DNA from: Suillus spraguei
Lineage: Eukaryota; Basidiomycota; Agaricomycetes; Boletales; Suillaceae
Assembly (NCBI GenBank): GCA_016800925.1
Contig: JABCPU010000120.1
Location: 62,001 to 126,000, forward strand
DNA length: 64,000 nt
Reading direction: 5' to 3'
Below, in pieces: positions 34,881-47,979 of the stretch. The notes below the pieces were generated by a model. The model saw only the letters and a program-made list of their open reading frames with translations. It was not told where the DNA came from and ran no database searches. Made by a program: the position numbers and the translations under genes. Positions within the stretch are counted from its first letter, which is position 1. Every line of letters begins with the position of its first letter.

Positions 34881-35350
34881 ATGCTCATTAAAGTCAAGGT
34901 GGGTATTAAATATAATTCGAAACAGATGTTTTGCTACACTGATAGTTGTTAGACGCTCACTGGAAAGGAGGTGCCCAATTCAATTATCGTGATCTGTTCA
35001 TGACTAACCATCATGTACGGACAGATTGAGTTGGATATTGATCTTGAAGACAAGGTATCTAGCCTACAACCAAGCGTATTCGTTTCTGTCAAGCTCACGG
35101 GCCATGGGGACACAGATCACTCGTATTAAAGAGAAGGTTGAAGAGCAGTCCGGTGTGCCACCACCGCAACAGAGATTGATCTTCGGTGGGAGACAGATGT
35201 GTGTGGTCCCCCTCGTTTCCATCATATCACGCTAACTTACCGTATAATTTTTGGCCATGATACAGGCCGGATGAAAAGACCGCTAAGGAATTCAACATCT
35301 CCGCAGGATCAGTTCTCCATCTTGTTCTTGCTCTACGCGGCGGCTCTTGA
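34881..35350 (+). CDS. RUB1: NEDD8/Rub1 ubiquitin-like protein
   Basis: Five tiny exons join in frame: 34881-34898, 34953-34970, 35025-35054, 35116-35198 and 35266-35350. The product begins [20 protein letters not shown], continues with [38 protein letters not shown] and [16 protein letters not shown], and then stops. The 77-residue length, the Lys-rich ubiquitin fold and the LALRGG end with one extra Ser to be removed by a protease are those of NEDD8. The Ala before ArgGlyGly (Arg in ubiquitin) also points to NEDD8. It is conjugated to cullins and so activates the SCF ligases with which F-box proteins work. All splice sites are GT-AG. It looks intact. Confidence 0.9.
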
Positions 35351-37284
35351 AATCACAGACGGTTGTTGCACATATCGAAATCGTGTTATAGCAAGGAAGA
35401 AACTCAATTGCAATGTGTACTTTGTGCGTTATTAGACATCACTAATATCTAATCTTCACGTCTTGTGTCGCGCTCATCTTGCATCGCCAATCCTCAAGGA
35501 TGGGTAACGGTAGATATCTCCTTTCTACTCAAGTAGTTGTTCATTTTCAGGTGTTCCAACGTACTCTGGTGGATCTTCTCCATCGATGTCTGCGTCTGGC
35601 TTGGCAACAACTACCTGAGTGCGATGCTCCGATGATCCGGCGGCAGGTTCATATCTAGTACTCCATTCGTCTAATTGCCAACTCTTCACTTATCTGGTCG
35701 AGTAAGGGCATATTCATAAAGAGATCAGTAGATGTTATCCATTACACACCACACTTGGAGAAAGGTTGAACTTCGCCACTTGTACTTGGTAGTATCAAGT
35801 ACTGACGAAGCGTGGAGAAGAACCAAACCATGACGATAGATCTTGCTGTAAATCACAAGTGCGCCACTGATATCATAGGACAGAATACACACGAAACATG
35901 CATTTCTGTATGGTCATATTCACTATGACCATCAACTGGAACCTGGCACACTTCAAGTATTCTTGATGTTGAATGACACGGAGCGCAGGAAGCAGAAGAG
36001 AAAAACTTTTTTTTACCTGTCTACTTCCTATCATTAATTGGAAGGACATCGCAGCTGCTAGGTTGGACGTCAACTGTTCATCTGATCCCCCGATTTTTTT
36101 GCCAGTAACTGTAAGGCTGGGTATGCGTTCGAAGGGGAAAGTGAACAGAATGAGAGAGAGAGATGGGATGGGATTCAACGTATCGGATTTTCTGGCTTTT
36201 TTTCTCCGCCCGTGAATAGGAACAGTACATGAGCTACTTGTACTGTGAAACGGTAAGGGACCTCGGGTATGGATAGATTGAACGATTATGTGAAAACAGA
36301 GGCACAAGGAAGTGGCGTTGCAACTGACAAGGTAAAGTAGAATGGAGAGAAAAAGGGGTACGAAAATTGATTGAGTGACAGTATGAATGACAGGAGTTGC
36401 ATAACATGTAGCATGTGGTCTCGAACGTTCTTGGTTTGAAGCCATGATCCGGGCATAGAGGATATGCGATCCTTACATAACACTGGCGCGGAAGGCTAGA
36501 TGAGTCTTCCCCGGTCATACATACGACTATGATTGTTTATTTATCTACCACAGACGGTCAATGTGCTTATTTTTTTCACAAAACTGGCTCACCACCAGGA
36601 TACTCGAGGGCGCCTCAGATCCTTGTATAAGCATTAACAAGAGATTTCTCTCATAGCTAAGTCTAGTTTAACGTTTACGCACACATAGTTGAGACTGTGG
36701 AGGAGTTGACTCTCTTTGTGCGCGACAGCCGTGAAAGTTCCGGCAGAGTTTGAAGGTGCTCGAGCACGTGCATAAGGAAGGTGTTCGCATCACTAAGACA
36801 AGCAATAGGAACCTTCCGAGTTTGACGGATGGAAAAAGTAGCTGACGAAATGGGTTTCTCCCATGTGGCCAGCGGTTCTCTTGTCCATGGTAGCTACAAG
36901 GTCAGCCATTTAGTATCTTTCCTTTTGGACGATCCTTCTCACACATGGTTGCTAGGATAGAGAATACGTTGACAGGAGAGGCCACAGAGAACAGAGTGAA
37001 GAATCTTGTTACACAAGAAACGTCTACGTAGCCTAGTACAAGCCAGACAACATGATCGTGTCTACTATATTGTCGTACTATTCCTGATCTAATCCACAAG
37101 TGGATCCCGTCGACTGTCATTTCCTGACTGATGTGATCCGACCATTGCCAGTATACCCTACCGGCACCTAAGGATTATCCAGCATATTTGAACTGTAAGC
37201 TATAAGAATGATATCCGATTAAGAGGAACTACTTACTGGATGAGCCCAGGATAATCCTACTGCCTCCTTTCTCAATTTGAAATT
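35351..37284. other. Intergenic, no gene seen
   Basis: Small ORFs on both strands lack family resemblance and splice support. A short palindrome near 35785 (GTACTTGGTAGTATCAAGTAC, 10-bp imperfect arms) is the only structure noted. Confidence 0.4.
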
Positions 37285-38974
37285 TCATACGCAGGACTCA
37301 ATCTTAGGTTGCTCGAATTCCGGTGGCGAAGTCCAACAGACACAATCCTCGAACGTCGTACTGACATGTACGCAGTTTTCGTTGGCATGCGTGTCCCAGA
37401 TGCTGATGATAAGACGTGGCACTATGATCAATGGCGCGGTATCCTTGAACAATAGTACGAGATTCAGCACCACCGTCTGTACATGCCTGCATTAAAGCGG
37501 ATCTCTCTGGAGTCAGAAAATCATACCGAAAGGTGGGCCCACAATATCGCCATGAATATTTGACTTGCCAGATTCCTAGCGTAATTTGATAAATACTTTC
37601 AGAGAACATAAAAAATGAAGGGGAACTTACAGGACAAAGTATATGACATGATATCGGACGATTATTACTATGTAGGTGTTAGGCTTCATTTTAAGTTCCT
37701 TCCGTTCTTTCAGATGCTTCCTGAGGATGGTAATGGCTAGGACAACCAATAAAATATCAAAACATATTACGGGGATGGAAGCATATATCGCAGGCATGGG
37801 CCCGATGTGATAGAAAGTTGTGCAATACTTGACAATTGGAGTTATTATCTCTTGCACTATGCAATCAGGCATCAGCTTGAAAAGAACACAATCAAGATAG
37901 GAAGTCACCTGAAATTGCTGATGGTCGACTCCATAAAAGTGCATCCACACATATATAGAGCGCAACGATAGGTAGGAACAACCCCAGTAGAACATAAAGT
38001 ATGAGTTTGGATTTGTTGTATAGGACGTAAAGACGCCAAATAAGAATGACTGCAAATGCAAAATCGGTAAGCGCCAAGTGCGAGAATGTATGGATATGGC
38101 TTACCTTCCGCCAAGCAAAAATATACAGAAAACCCCCATTTCATGAACAGAAACATACCATAACCTATTTCAATTTCACGATAAATTAAAGTCACTATGT
38201 AGTTTCAGTTGAATGCGACACACTCACAACTAGTAAACAAGAGGTCAGCTGAGCAGGTCAGGCCTGGCTGTAAAACAAAATTTTGACGCACGGCTGAATC
38301 TGGGTCAACCTAGAACTCTCCCAAGACAGAATCAATACACTCACTGCTTCAGGTATGTAAAATAGACCTCCCCCTAGTGCTAGTCAGTTAATGGCGGCTC
38401 AGTTGGTATCATGTCGCGTACAGATGGCACAAATCCTACTAGGAAGTCAGCATCAACGTACAATTTATCATCTAAAGGATACAGCCAGTGCACCGCGACG
38501 TACATTACAGTGACAATACCAAAATATCGAACCTGACATAGTAACAAAAATGAGAAATCGTGAAGCACTTTTACAGGGTGGAGCTCACGACAAGGTATAG
38601 ATATGTCATCGCCGACCACTGTCTTTCCTGCATAGTAACCAGTCAGTTTCGGATCTTCATATATAGCACTGGGGTTGAGCACTAACCCAAACAAATGTGA
38701 CCTGAAATAATATAATCAGAAGTACTCGACGATAACAAAACGATCTGTTACCTCTTTCTCGAATTGAAGTACTAAACAATGTTGCGCTCAGCCGCACTGC
38801 AAGATTCATGAAAGCTACTGACTGTACTCATAGAATATCAGGGTAATGATTACAACTGGAAAACGACGAAGTTCAGCATGAGGATAATTCATTTCCAATA
38901 ATGCTCAACGAACCTGATATGTTGTTATTCCATTCAAGAGCGTAGACTTGGCGATATTCTTCTAGTCCTGGCAT
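37285..38974 (-). CDS. DUF6533-type seven-helix membrane protein
   Basis: Reading leftward from ATG 38974: MPGLEEYRQVYALEWNNNIS, intron, VVIITLIFYEY. Later exons give transmembrane helices (FAFAVILIWRLYVLY, LILYVLLGLFLPIVALYI, IYASIPVICFDILLVVLAITI), the conserved ILRKHLKERKELKMKPNTYI with VRYHVIYFVL, then after an intron NLASQIFMAILWAHLS, and finally PRLIISIWDTHANENCVHVS with CVCWTSPPEFEQPKIESC. These are hallmarks of a large Agaricomycete family of plasma-membrane-like proteins of unknown function. I could not join every middle exon with certainty (38200-38700), so a lesion there is possible. Confidence 0.65.
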
Positions 38975-39774
38975 GATGAAACCGACCGTGCAGATTCAAA
39001 GAGTGAGGGATGGGCTGTTGATCACCAACGTACATTACTTATAGAGCATATTGGAATCTCGTCAAACTTGTGCTAAGTAAGGGTTCTGGTGTCACCGAAT
39101 GAAAATTAGTTATTGTACGACATCGTGCCGAGCTTGCGCCACCGCCGCGTTTTTCCATTTGATGACTGTCTTCAATACTTTGCTGCCAACGGAAAGATCC
39201 AACGGAAAGGTCGTGAGCATATCAATGATCACACGACTGACAACTTGAAGTCCACCCTGCTTTGTTAGTGGCTTCTTGGGCTAGACTCTGCCTTTTCCCT
39301 TATTAATAAGGTAGCATGGGCAGTGCTCATCTATCCCGACATGGCTAGAAAAGATTAAATAAAATCCCATCCATATGACCTTGGCAAGTAAGTGCATGAT
39401 CTAAGGTCAAACTTCGAAAGAAGCGTAGGGTTTACAAGGCCTTAACGTGTTGACGTCTGTACGGCAAAGTGATATCTTGCATGGACAAAGTTACGATGTC
39501 TTCGAGGAAGACAACCGCAATAGGCCAAGTATCATATCTTACAATTATGAGTATATGAGCAACATGACTATTTTCGGAACGACCTGGCCCTCAATGTGGG
39601 AGTGGGGAGCAGGGACGACGGGAGCAGGAGGGAAAAAATAGAGCAGGGAATAGGGTTGTGCTCAGCCTATACCGGCATATGGGAGGACTATCGCAGGTCC
39701 TGTATAGACCTGTCGTAATGATCATATCTAGCTACTAACCATGTGCCGCAGACGGCCCCTTAACAGTGTCCGAA
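38975..39774. other. Intergenic
   Basis: No gene seen. It includes the promoter side of the minus-strand DUF6533 gene. Confidence 0.4.
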
Positions 39775-40760
39775 CGACCAAGCCAAGGTACGGACCTGTA
39801 GAAAAGCACTCTGCGAGCTGTTTAAAACGCGGCGCTGCCCCTGCAAGAATATCTTTGTGTTTCGTATAAAGACCCCAGTAGGTGATGACACGTGACTTCG
39901 ATTCTAGACCCTACCAAAAGGGTATTTTCTGGGAGAACGTCAACGACGTGTGAACAAGCAGGTAACTAGGCCAAGGTGCGAACCTAGAGAGTGAAGCTTG
40001 AAAGAGCAACTCTGCGATCTGCTCAAAACGCAGCGACACCACCTGTAAGGATCTCTTGAACGGACGAAGATATATCACAGGTGATAACGCTGCAACTCCA
40101 ATGAACACGCGATATCAAGGAGTACCGTGGGTAGCAGCAGGTATTGGGGGTATGGCGAATGTCTACAACGAGTACATTTTTTGAGGGTGCCTTTCTCGTG
40201 CACAGGGAGGGGAGAAAGGGATGGAGCAGACCTGTCAAGGATACGAGTCCAGTGCGTGTATTGTGCAATACGACCAAGATTAGGCGTTGACTAGAGGATG
40301 AAGAACAATTTAACGAACTGCTCAAAACCCAGCAACACCGACTGCAAAGAGAACAGACTCCATAAAAGAAAATGCAGATGACATAATGCGACTCTGATGA
40401 ACGCTAGATATCAGGTGCAGCTCAAAGGAGTTACCATGTCCAATATCAGGGGGACCGCGTCTGCAATGAATTCCAAGTGACGCTTACTTGGCAGCGGTGG
40501 TGTTTTTCTCCTACACCGGGAGGGATGAAAGACGTGGCGTAGAACTATCAAGGGTACGTGGTCAATACGTACATTGTGTCATCAAGGTAAGCCCAGTAAG
40601 GTATGGCAAATCCAGTGAAAAACGTATCTGCGATCTGCTCAACACGCAACAACTAATGACCTCTTCGACTAATTTTGTGGCAATGATTGCAGGTAAAAAC
40701 GCTGCGACTCTGATGAACACCTGATATCAGGCGTTACACCAAGGGATAACTATAACTAGA
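39775..40760. repeat. Four degenerate direct repeats of ~200-320 bp
   Basis: The core CTGCGATCTGCTCAAAACGC and variants recur near 39807, 40011, 40310 and 40626. Each is followed by AGC-ACACC-like sequence and later by GATGAACRC-GATATCA. Spacing is about 204, 299 and 316 bp. One frame of unit 2 is open for about 60 codons, but no family is recognised. Confidence 0.55.
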
Positions 40761-41468
40761 TGCAACAACAGATATCGGGGGCTCCGCATAAGAGAGATCA
40801 AGGGAGTGGCGGTATCCATAAGTTGGAGTTCTAACTTCTGACGACGTACCCTTGAAGTTGTTGGAGCCTCGAGGACACGTAGTACTATTATGTAAGTATG
40901 TAAAGTTCCTTTTATGTAATCAAAACAGTGCGTTGTTGAACTTGGTCGGATCACTGGAACTTAGCTTCAACATCAAATCCTTGTTCAGGAACATACACGA
41001 CCATCATAAGTTACGGTACTTACTACGCTTCAAGTTGGGGCCCTGTTCACATCAGCTATACTTGACGTACCTCATTAATGTCTCTGTCTCTTCCTGTGCG
41101 CCAAGTCCAGAGTGGAGTGAGCCTAGCCCACTTCGCCGTTGCCGCCGTACGGTCCTGGTGTGGCAGTGATGGCAATTCTATCCTCTTCGTGCAGTGACTT
41201 GCTCTTCTTATGCAGGCTTTGTGGATCTATTAGGTGCAAATGCCACTACACGAGATTGAATTCTACCGCAACAGCCTAACCTAGACTAGTTCCCGTGTAC
41301 ATGGATTAAGCATTTCATCACTGCTAGCGTATGCCATGACAGTGGGTTCAATGCATGTATTGATTGAAACTCAATATCAATTCTCCCTTGGGTATAAAGT
41401 TTCCCGACTCATCGGCAAGACAAGCAAGGCCTAGAAACCTTAACCCTCACAACCAACTTCCCATTAAC
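40761..41468. other. Intergenic
   Basis: No gene is supported; it leads to the promoter of the secreted-type gene (TATA-like GGTATAAAGT near 41390). Confidence 0.4.
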
Positions 41469-42215
41469 ATGATCTTCAAACCCATAGCTGTCTTTGCTGC
41501 TCCCTCGGCTCAGACAATCGAGCTAGGGTACCCTCAGAATGGGGCCAACTTATATTCCGGTCAGCAATTGGACGCTCAAGTTATTCTACCGGTTGGTAGT
41601 TGGGTTTTCTCTCATGCGTCACTCTAACAGATGCTATAGGTTGTTGAGTTGCACGCAAGTCTCGGACACGTTCTGCAAAGTAATACCAACTCAGGTTTTA
41701 CAGTGAACCCGCTGACAAACGCATAGCGTACTCGTACAAGAAAAATACCTCCTTATATATGCCAGCCAACGCTAAAACCATGCTGCCGACGCTCGGTAAT
41801 ATTGCGCCATCGATCCCGAAGATTCCCGATAAGTGTCGAGCTCGTACCTCGACCCCTGATATCCAACATAGGTATCCATAGAAGGCTGCATTCAGGCTGT
41901 CATCGCCTTGGGAATCAAATCCTGCGTGGACGGCTCGTGCCCCGACCCTGCAGATGGGTTGGGATCTGTCCTCTATGCAGGACCTTGGACACCTGATGTT
42001 TACACTCCTGGGATTGATGGTTCCTACCAGAACTTTACCGTCACTATACCATCTGACCTTGCAGAGAGTCTTGCTATCTTTACGCTCACGCACTTGTATC
42101 TCATTGGAGTACAAGATTTGTAGTTCTTATATTCATTTGTGATTTGAGGCTGATTTTATAGGTGAATGACTTCCCGTTGCTTGAATATCCCAATGCGACG
42201 GTGAACATTGTATGA
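41469..42215 (+). CDS. Small secreted-type protein of an Agaricomycete family
   Basis: Exons 41469-41591, 41872-42108 and 42162-42215 join in phase 0. The chain is MIFKPIAVFAAPSAQTIELG, YPQNGANLYSGQQLDAQVIL, then SIEGCIQAVIALGIKSCVDG, PADGLGSVLYAGPWTP, YQNFTVTIPSDLAESLAIFT, and a final VNDFPLLEYPNATVNIV. I recognise the pattern (YPxxG near a processed N-terminus, GCIQAVIALxIxSC, LGSVLYAGPWTP, FTLTHLYLIG, ...NATVNIV) from small secreted proteins of mushrooms with no assigned function. Two oddities: the signal peptide is short, with a weak hydrophobic core, and the first intron (280 bp) is several times longer than its neighbours and may hold an insertion. Confidence 0.65.
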
Positions 42216-42722
42216 ATGGTGGACACCGGAGAAAGGTTTTCATCATATAAATTCATATGAACGTACTAGATCTGAACTTGTATTTCGTGTCTTCCTTACG
42301 AAGGTCAAGAACCTAATTGTTGATGTAGGATCGGAGGAATTTGCTGTCTGTCGTACCTCGTTAGCACTCGTACATACCATCAATTAATGTGATTATGCAT
42401 AGTGAGTACATATTACACCGATAGATGAAATGACAAAATTGATGCGGACTCTGGTAAAAAGTTTGAAATTACTTGTTCTGGTTGCAGCGTGCCAAATTCC
42501 AGAAATCAATCAAAACCGAACTTTTATTGTAATAGATACGGTACGTTACAAAATCTTGGGAATCAGGTAGGAAATTGGTAGCGGGCTTTGCCACGCAGGC
42601 CTTGTGCAACTTATGTAAACTTACTTTATAGATATACTTTGAAACACCATAACCATAACTTAAATAAATACAGCGGATCTTTGACCAGATATCTCCTTAC
42701 AGAACACTCGGCAAGCATTTCC
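42216..42722. other. 3' flank shared with the 46.97-kb copy
   Basis: From about 42630 the sequence matches about 46970 onward (GAAACACCA-AACCAT, ACTTAAATAAAT, GCGGATC-TTGACCAGATA), showing that the duplication includes the 3' flank of the DUF6533 gene. The rest is featureless. Confidence 0.5.
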
Positions 42723-44448
42723 CTACACAGTACTGCTAGTTGATACATGTACACGCTCCTGAAAGACAATCGATCTTATGCTAGTTTCTGCGTCGGAGTT
42801 GGCCACAAGTTTGGCGTGATATTCTCGAACGCTAAGGATGAGGCGTGGTCCCAACACAAACATCTGGATGCCAGAAAAAATTTGAAGGATACCACCAAGT
42901 ATCTGAGCTGCGATAGAAGTTGAAGTCTATAGAAATGATCAACAGCGGTCACAACCAAATGTCAGCGACAGGTCGGCGTACCCAGGACTCTAGAGAGGCA
43001 TTGACAAACTGGAGGGAAGAGACGCCAGCAAAGCTAGGGCGTGCGGAACTTGAGCAGAGGAAGATAACCACATTCACATTACAAGCTCACCTTGCAAAAT
43101 AAAGCACGTGTGATTTTATCAGTACTCTGAAACAGTCCCCGATGACGATCGATCCTGTCGATGGGCCGAGTCGTCGCAGGTCACGGAAGTGTTTTACAGC
43201 AATCCAGACTGAAAGACACAATGCGAGGACCTCCCAAATGGTATTGAGCGCCCACGTCGTTGGGACTAGAAACTGGATATAATCCTCCTGTACATAATCG
43301 CACATATATGTGCCGGAGAGTATCAACTCCTCTGGTGTTTGTCAAATGAGCTGTGTTCGTCAAGTCAACAAGTAAAACTTACCCCCAATAGTATTCTTAG
43401 CTCCAATTGCCATCATTGCTCCGCAGGCGATGTTTATGGTCAGGAAGACAATAATCAGAAACCTAAGTATGATTCTAGATCTCTTATACATGGCATGCAA
43501 CCGAGCAATCGTGATGACTTGCATCGTGTTTCAGTCGAATTAGCAATATCCTGAGATATTGCAGCTTACCGCCTAGCATGGCAGCTACGACCACACTTGT
43601 CCCGTTTACAGTGTAGTATATAATGTCGCCTGAAACATCCAATCAGTGATCACCGTCGTGCCAGGATCAAATGCTCCACTCACACCTATCGAGCCATCAT
43701 GCTGAGCAGAGTTCGATGGTCAAAATTTCACTCACCCCTGCATATGAATGTATCCATCAGATAGGAATGAAATGGTTCCAGAATACCCACTATATCCGTA
43801 AGTGAGACAAATGATATAAATGCTGTGTGCCGCCAATCAGAAGAATTGAACACAGTGCATATTAGCAGACACATACGCAGAACGGTAATGCTGATAACAA
43901 GAAATTGGTTATTAGCACCGCACCAACTTGTTGGCCTCAACAACATACACTGAAAATGGTATTCCAATATATCTTGTCTAAAAAATTTTGGACTCGGAGT
44001 CAGCATAATTTTCCAGTCACACTATAGTATGATATAATACGAACTATCAGGTACAGCACAGTCATGAGAGACCAGCGTTGTCTCTGTCACGAATTCATTG
44101 TATTCTGTTGCTTTTCTTCTAATATGGGACTCTGTCACTCACCCAGATCAGTTCAATCTATAACACCATGAAGTTCTTAGTAAGTTGGCCACTCCGGCGA
44201 TACTAGCACCGACCTACCTCTTGTCCCAGTGTTAGCACTGTAATTATCATGAGAATATCAGCAATTTTTAAACACTGTTCTACCCACCCCAATCATATAC
44301 CACCACGACGCCGGCAGCAACTGCGAAACCACAAGTCAATGTTAGATCGAGACGTTACTGACTGACACAACGAACCTGCCCAATAGCTGCAGAGAAGATC
44401 AAAACTGAGTAACGGCCACCAACTGGGATCATTTGAGACTACGGTCAT
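42723..44448 (-). CDS. DUF6533-family membrane protein, copy A
   Basis: Reading leftward from ATG 44448: MTVVSNDPSWWPLLSFDLLC, intron, VAAGVVVVYDW, intron, VLTLGQE, IELIW, RQRWSLMTVLYLI and TRYIGIPFS. This splicing restores the family signature VYDWxLTxGQExELIWxxRWS. Later come CDYVQEDYIQFLVPTTWALN, EVLALCLSVWIAVKHFRDLR, GDCFRVLIKSHVLYFAR, MFVLGPRLILSVREYHAKLV and the end VHVSTSSTV with stop at 42723-42725. The stretch 43560-43990 could not be joined in frame by eye, so I cannot say whether the gene is functional. Function in the family is unknown; predicted in the membrane. Confidence 0.55.
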
Positions 44449-44759
44449 ATTCGAAGGATGGGTTTGAACGAGTGAGCGTTGGTGGTGTATAATACTAGTG
44501 TTCATGCTAGATATACCACCATTGAGCGCTTCTATCGCCAAAATCGGCTTGATGGAGATGGATATTCGATCCCTCGAGACCCATAAGTATTGCAGTGTGA
44601 AATGGGACAAAAGAGAAAGTCCTCGGTTGGATCAAGGTCACGATTTTGATTTGCAAACTGACGACATAGTATTAAGCACGCGGCCACTTGAACATCAGAA
44701 ACGTTCCAGTTGTTTATGATGCATTGATGCCGTTAACTCATTTCCAACATCATTTTTTT
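44449..44759. other. Intergenic between copy A and repeat block
   Basis: Upstream flank of copy A on the minus strand, matched at 57655-57950. No separate gene. Confidence 0.4.
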
Positions 44760-45334
44760 TACTGCAAGCTTGCATAAACCGAGGAGTCCTATAAACTTAT
44801 GTAGTCATTGTTCTAACACAGGTTGAAGCGTGATGTGATCGAAAACAGGCATGTGCGCTCTTTTCTGCTGAGTCGTAACCCCTCTTATGGAACAAGGGCC
44901 ACTCTGCAGCGTGGCATCACAGGAGGTAGAAACCCGTGACACACAGCGGGTCGAAGCGGAGTGGATATAACTCACTTGATCTGTTGCCTGGTATGCTTCA
45001 ATCGATCAACAAAGATATAGTAAGCTTCATTTTTTAAGTACGAAGTGGGACATTTATCAGTACCACTGGCAGCCGTGTCAGCTGGCATGGCAGAGAGCGG
45101 ATACAATACAAGGCGCACCATGTGGCAGATACATTTCAACTCATGCTGTATGCCAATTAATATCGTCAAATACAAGACAGCATCCATACTAGTCGAAAGA
45201 GAAATCGAATATGGAAGATGAGAAGCCTGTAACTCACATGCAAGAATCCCAAATTCTAATGATACAGGCTCCACGTGTAGTAATGTTGTTTTAATGTTTT
45301 TTTTTTCAGAACGTTGTAAAGCAAAGAAAGCCAA
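44760..45334 (-). repeat. Repeat block X, copy 1 (partial ORF)
   Basis: This block recurs at about 57950-58500 and 60640-61195. Read leftward it holds an open frame of 120 codons (LEFGILACELQASHLPYSIS..., CHMVRLVLYPLSAMPADTAA) with one or two hydrophobic stretches. It could be a C-terminal exon of a further membrane-protein gene, but I do not recognise it. Its conservation in three copies follows from duplication. Confidence 0.55.
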
Positions 45335-45400
45335 ACACTAGATGGTTGAGCTGATCATGTCATTCCTACACAATCAACGTATCGGAGCTTAGTCTGCTGC

Positions 45401-46831
45401 AATTACAGCAACTTTCATATCGATGAACCAGGTTTGATTTTGTTCCCCTCACCGCTGTTGTTTAGTTGTGGAGCTGTACAAACAAAAGGGTCCCGCTTGT
45501 TACAATAATTGGGCGCGCGAAGTATCCTAGAATGGCAAGCTCGTTATGCTCTTATCGGTCACCGAGCTGCGTCTGTCACCTCTCGCAGCGTACAACTATC
45601 GATTGACGATCTTGTGCTACCATGTATACTGCTATACTATTATCTTCACAATTGACCATGCTGATTCCTTATGGTGATGCAAGTTCAGTGTTACTCGGCC
45701 CCAGGCTCTCAGCCTGGTCATTAGCATGATGGCTTTCTCATCTTTTGAATAACCGTCTCAGTGATGATCCGACCAAGTCCACCTCCGACTGATGGACAAA
45801 CATATATAAGACCTGTTGGTCAAGTGCAGGATGCCCAACAATCTCATGTCTGATTCTAATTATTCTCAAAGTTCCACTCTTTAACAAAGAGGAGCAGCGA
45901 GGAATACTTCAACAGCGCTTTCCTCGCGCTAGATATTGGTTTAATATGCTTCTCACCCATTCCTTCATCCATGTTGTCGAAAACATGCCACCGCGGCAGA
46001 TCTTGACTCATCCTTTTTGTGCTCCAGCTCCGAGTCAGCAATCTGTCAGTGAGAGAATCATTTTTGTCATTATGAAACTTAAGAATCTGATCCTTCGGGT
46101 GTTTCAGATATTACTGTCTCGATTCTGCTGAATACTGGAGTAATTTGGGGACGTGTCAGTTGAATTCAACTTCAGCTTCGCCTCGACATTTCTTTTATCA
46201 ACTTCTTCTCGTGCGTCTGTGCAAAGATGGGACACCTAGTAGAGGAGATAATCAAGATAAAATGCAACTAGTGAAAAACTACATACACGTTTGCGCATGA
46301 AGCCATATCTTTTCATAGTTCATTCAATGGTGATTTCAGAAACTTCAACACCCATTGCCTGACTAGCATATGTTGAAGTTCAGACAGCAATAGGTCTGGA
46401 GTGCGCTCGATACATGACAACAAATACTGGTAAGGGAGTTAGAGAAATTACCACCTCTGTACTGCAGGCTTGATTCACTTACTGAAGCATCTGCTGCTGT
46501 GAGCAGACGAGGACGTCCACTTTAGCCTGTGAGATGAGAGAGTCGAAGAACTCGGTTAACAGTTTGGTGGCTTGTGAGTAGCTCGTGCTATGCTACTAGA
46601 TTTCATACGAGCAAACATGGTCACCTATTGCTGGGATGTGATGGCGGGCATGGCGGCAAGTCTCAAGAGTACTGCAATTGTGTCGGGCAGAGCGGCGGAC
46701 AGGTGGCCATTCTAGGATACTTCGCGCGCCCAAATATCGTAACAGGCGAGACCCTTTTGTTTGTACAGCTCCACAACCAAACAAAAGCGGTGAGGGGAAA
46801 TCTGGTCTATCGATATGAAAGTTGCTGTAAT
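45401..46831. repeat. Inverted repeat pair, ~130-bp arms
   Basis: 45401-45536 is matched in reverse by about 46704-46831; shared words are AGCAACTTTCATATCGAT, CCCCTCACCGC, TTGTGGAGCTGTACAAACAA and GCGCGCGAAGTATCCTAGAA. The 1.17-kb interior has a TATA-like CATATATAAGACC near 45806 and an ORF (about 45855-46131, KVPLFNKEEQRGILQQRFPR...) of unknown type. It may be the ends of an unrecognised element. Confidence 0.55.
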
Positions 46832-47979
46832 ATCTTCGAATTATCCCCGTACTGCATCCTTCTATCATCATGGTAGAGCACGCCAGTCATCAGGATGACC
46901 TTGCTGTTCATTGAGTTCCAGCAATGATACAACAAGAAATGAATTTGTCTACATAAACCTTCTCTTACATAAATATACTTTAAAACACCACAACCATGAC
47001 TTAAATAAATGCTACAGCGGATCCTTGACCAGATATCTCCTCCCTACAGGACACTCGAAAAGTATTTCCCTACACAGTACTGCTAGTTGATACATGTACA
47101 TGCTCCTGAAAGACAATCGATCTCATGCTAGTTTCTGCGTCGGACTTGGCCACAAGTTTGGCGTGATATTCTCGAACGCTAAGGATGAGGCGTGGTCCCA
47201 ACACAAACATCTGGACGCTTGCAAAAATTTGAAGGGGCCCATAGATTATCTGAGCTATGATAGAGGTTGATGTCTATAGAAATGATCAACAGTGGTCACA
47301 AGTAAATGTCAGCGACAGGTCTGCGTACAAAGACCTCTGGAGAGGCATAAACAAGCTGGAGGGAAGAGACGCCAGCAAAGCTAGGACGTGCGGAACTTGA
47401 GCAGAAAAAAATAACCATATTTACATTACAAGCTCACCTTGCAAAATAAAGCACGTGGGACTTTATCAGCACTCGGAAACAGTCACCGATGGTTGATCCT
47501 GTCGATGGGCTGAGCCGTCGCAGTTCACGGAAGTGTTTCGCAGCAATCCAAACTGAAAGACACAATGCGAGGGCTTCCCAAACGGTGTTGAGCATCCATA
47601 TCATCGAAACCAGAAGCTGGATGGATCCCCCAGAACTATAGTCGCACATATATATGCCAGAGAGTATCAGCTCCTCTAGTGTTTGTCCAATGAGCTGTGT
47701 TCGTCAAGTCAACAAGTAAAGCTTACCTCCTACAGTAGATTTGAGTGCTATCAGCCACCTGATGGTGGCATATGGATGTATCCCTTTGGCCTATAGGCCT
47801 AAAATAGGGATACATCGCCTGACATAGTTGTCCGCTCAGTGATACATCCGTGTAGCTTAAGTATCCTCGTGTCTAATATAGCAAGCAGTCACCAAGCAGT
47901 CACATCGAACGAATCTAGCTGCCGTTCGGATCAAACAAGTTTTATTTCACATCAAGGTACAGGAGCAAAGTCGTGCTAA

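Noticed and set aside
35873..36518. Minus-strand ORFs of 190 and 94 codons
   Set aside because: No resemblance to known families, no splice logic, and Ser/Leu/His-rich composition expected from A/T-rich non-coding DNA.
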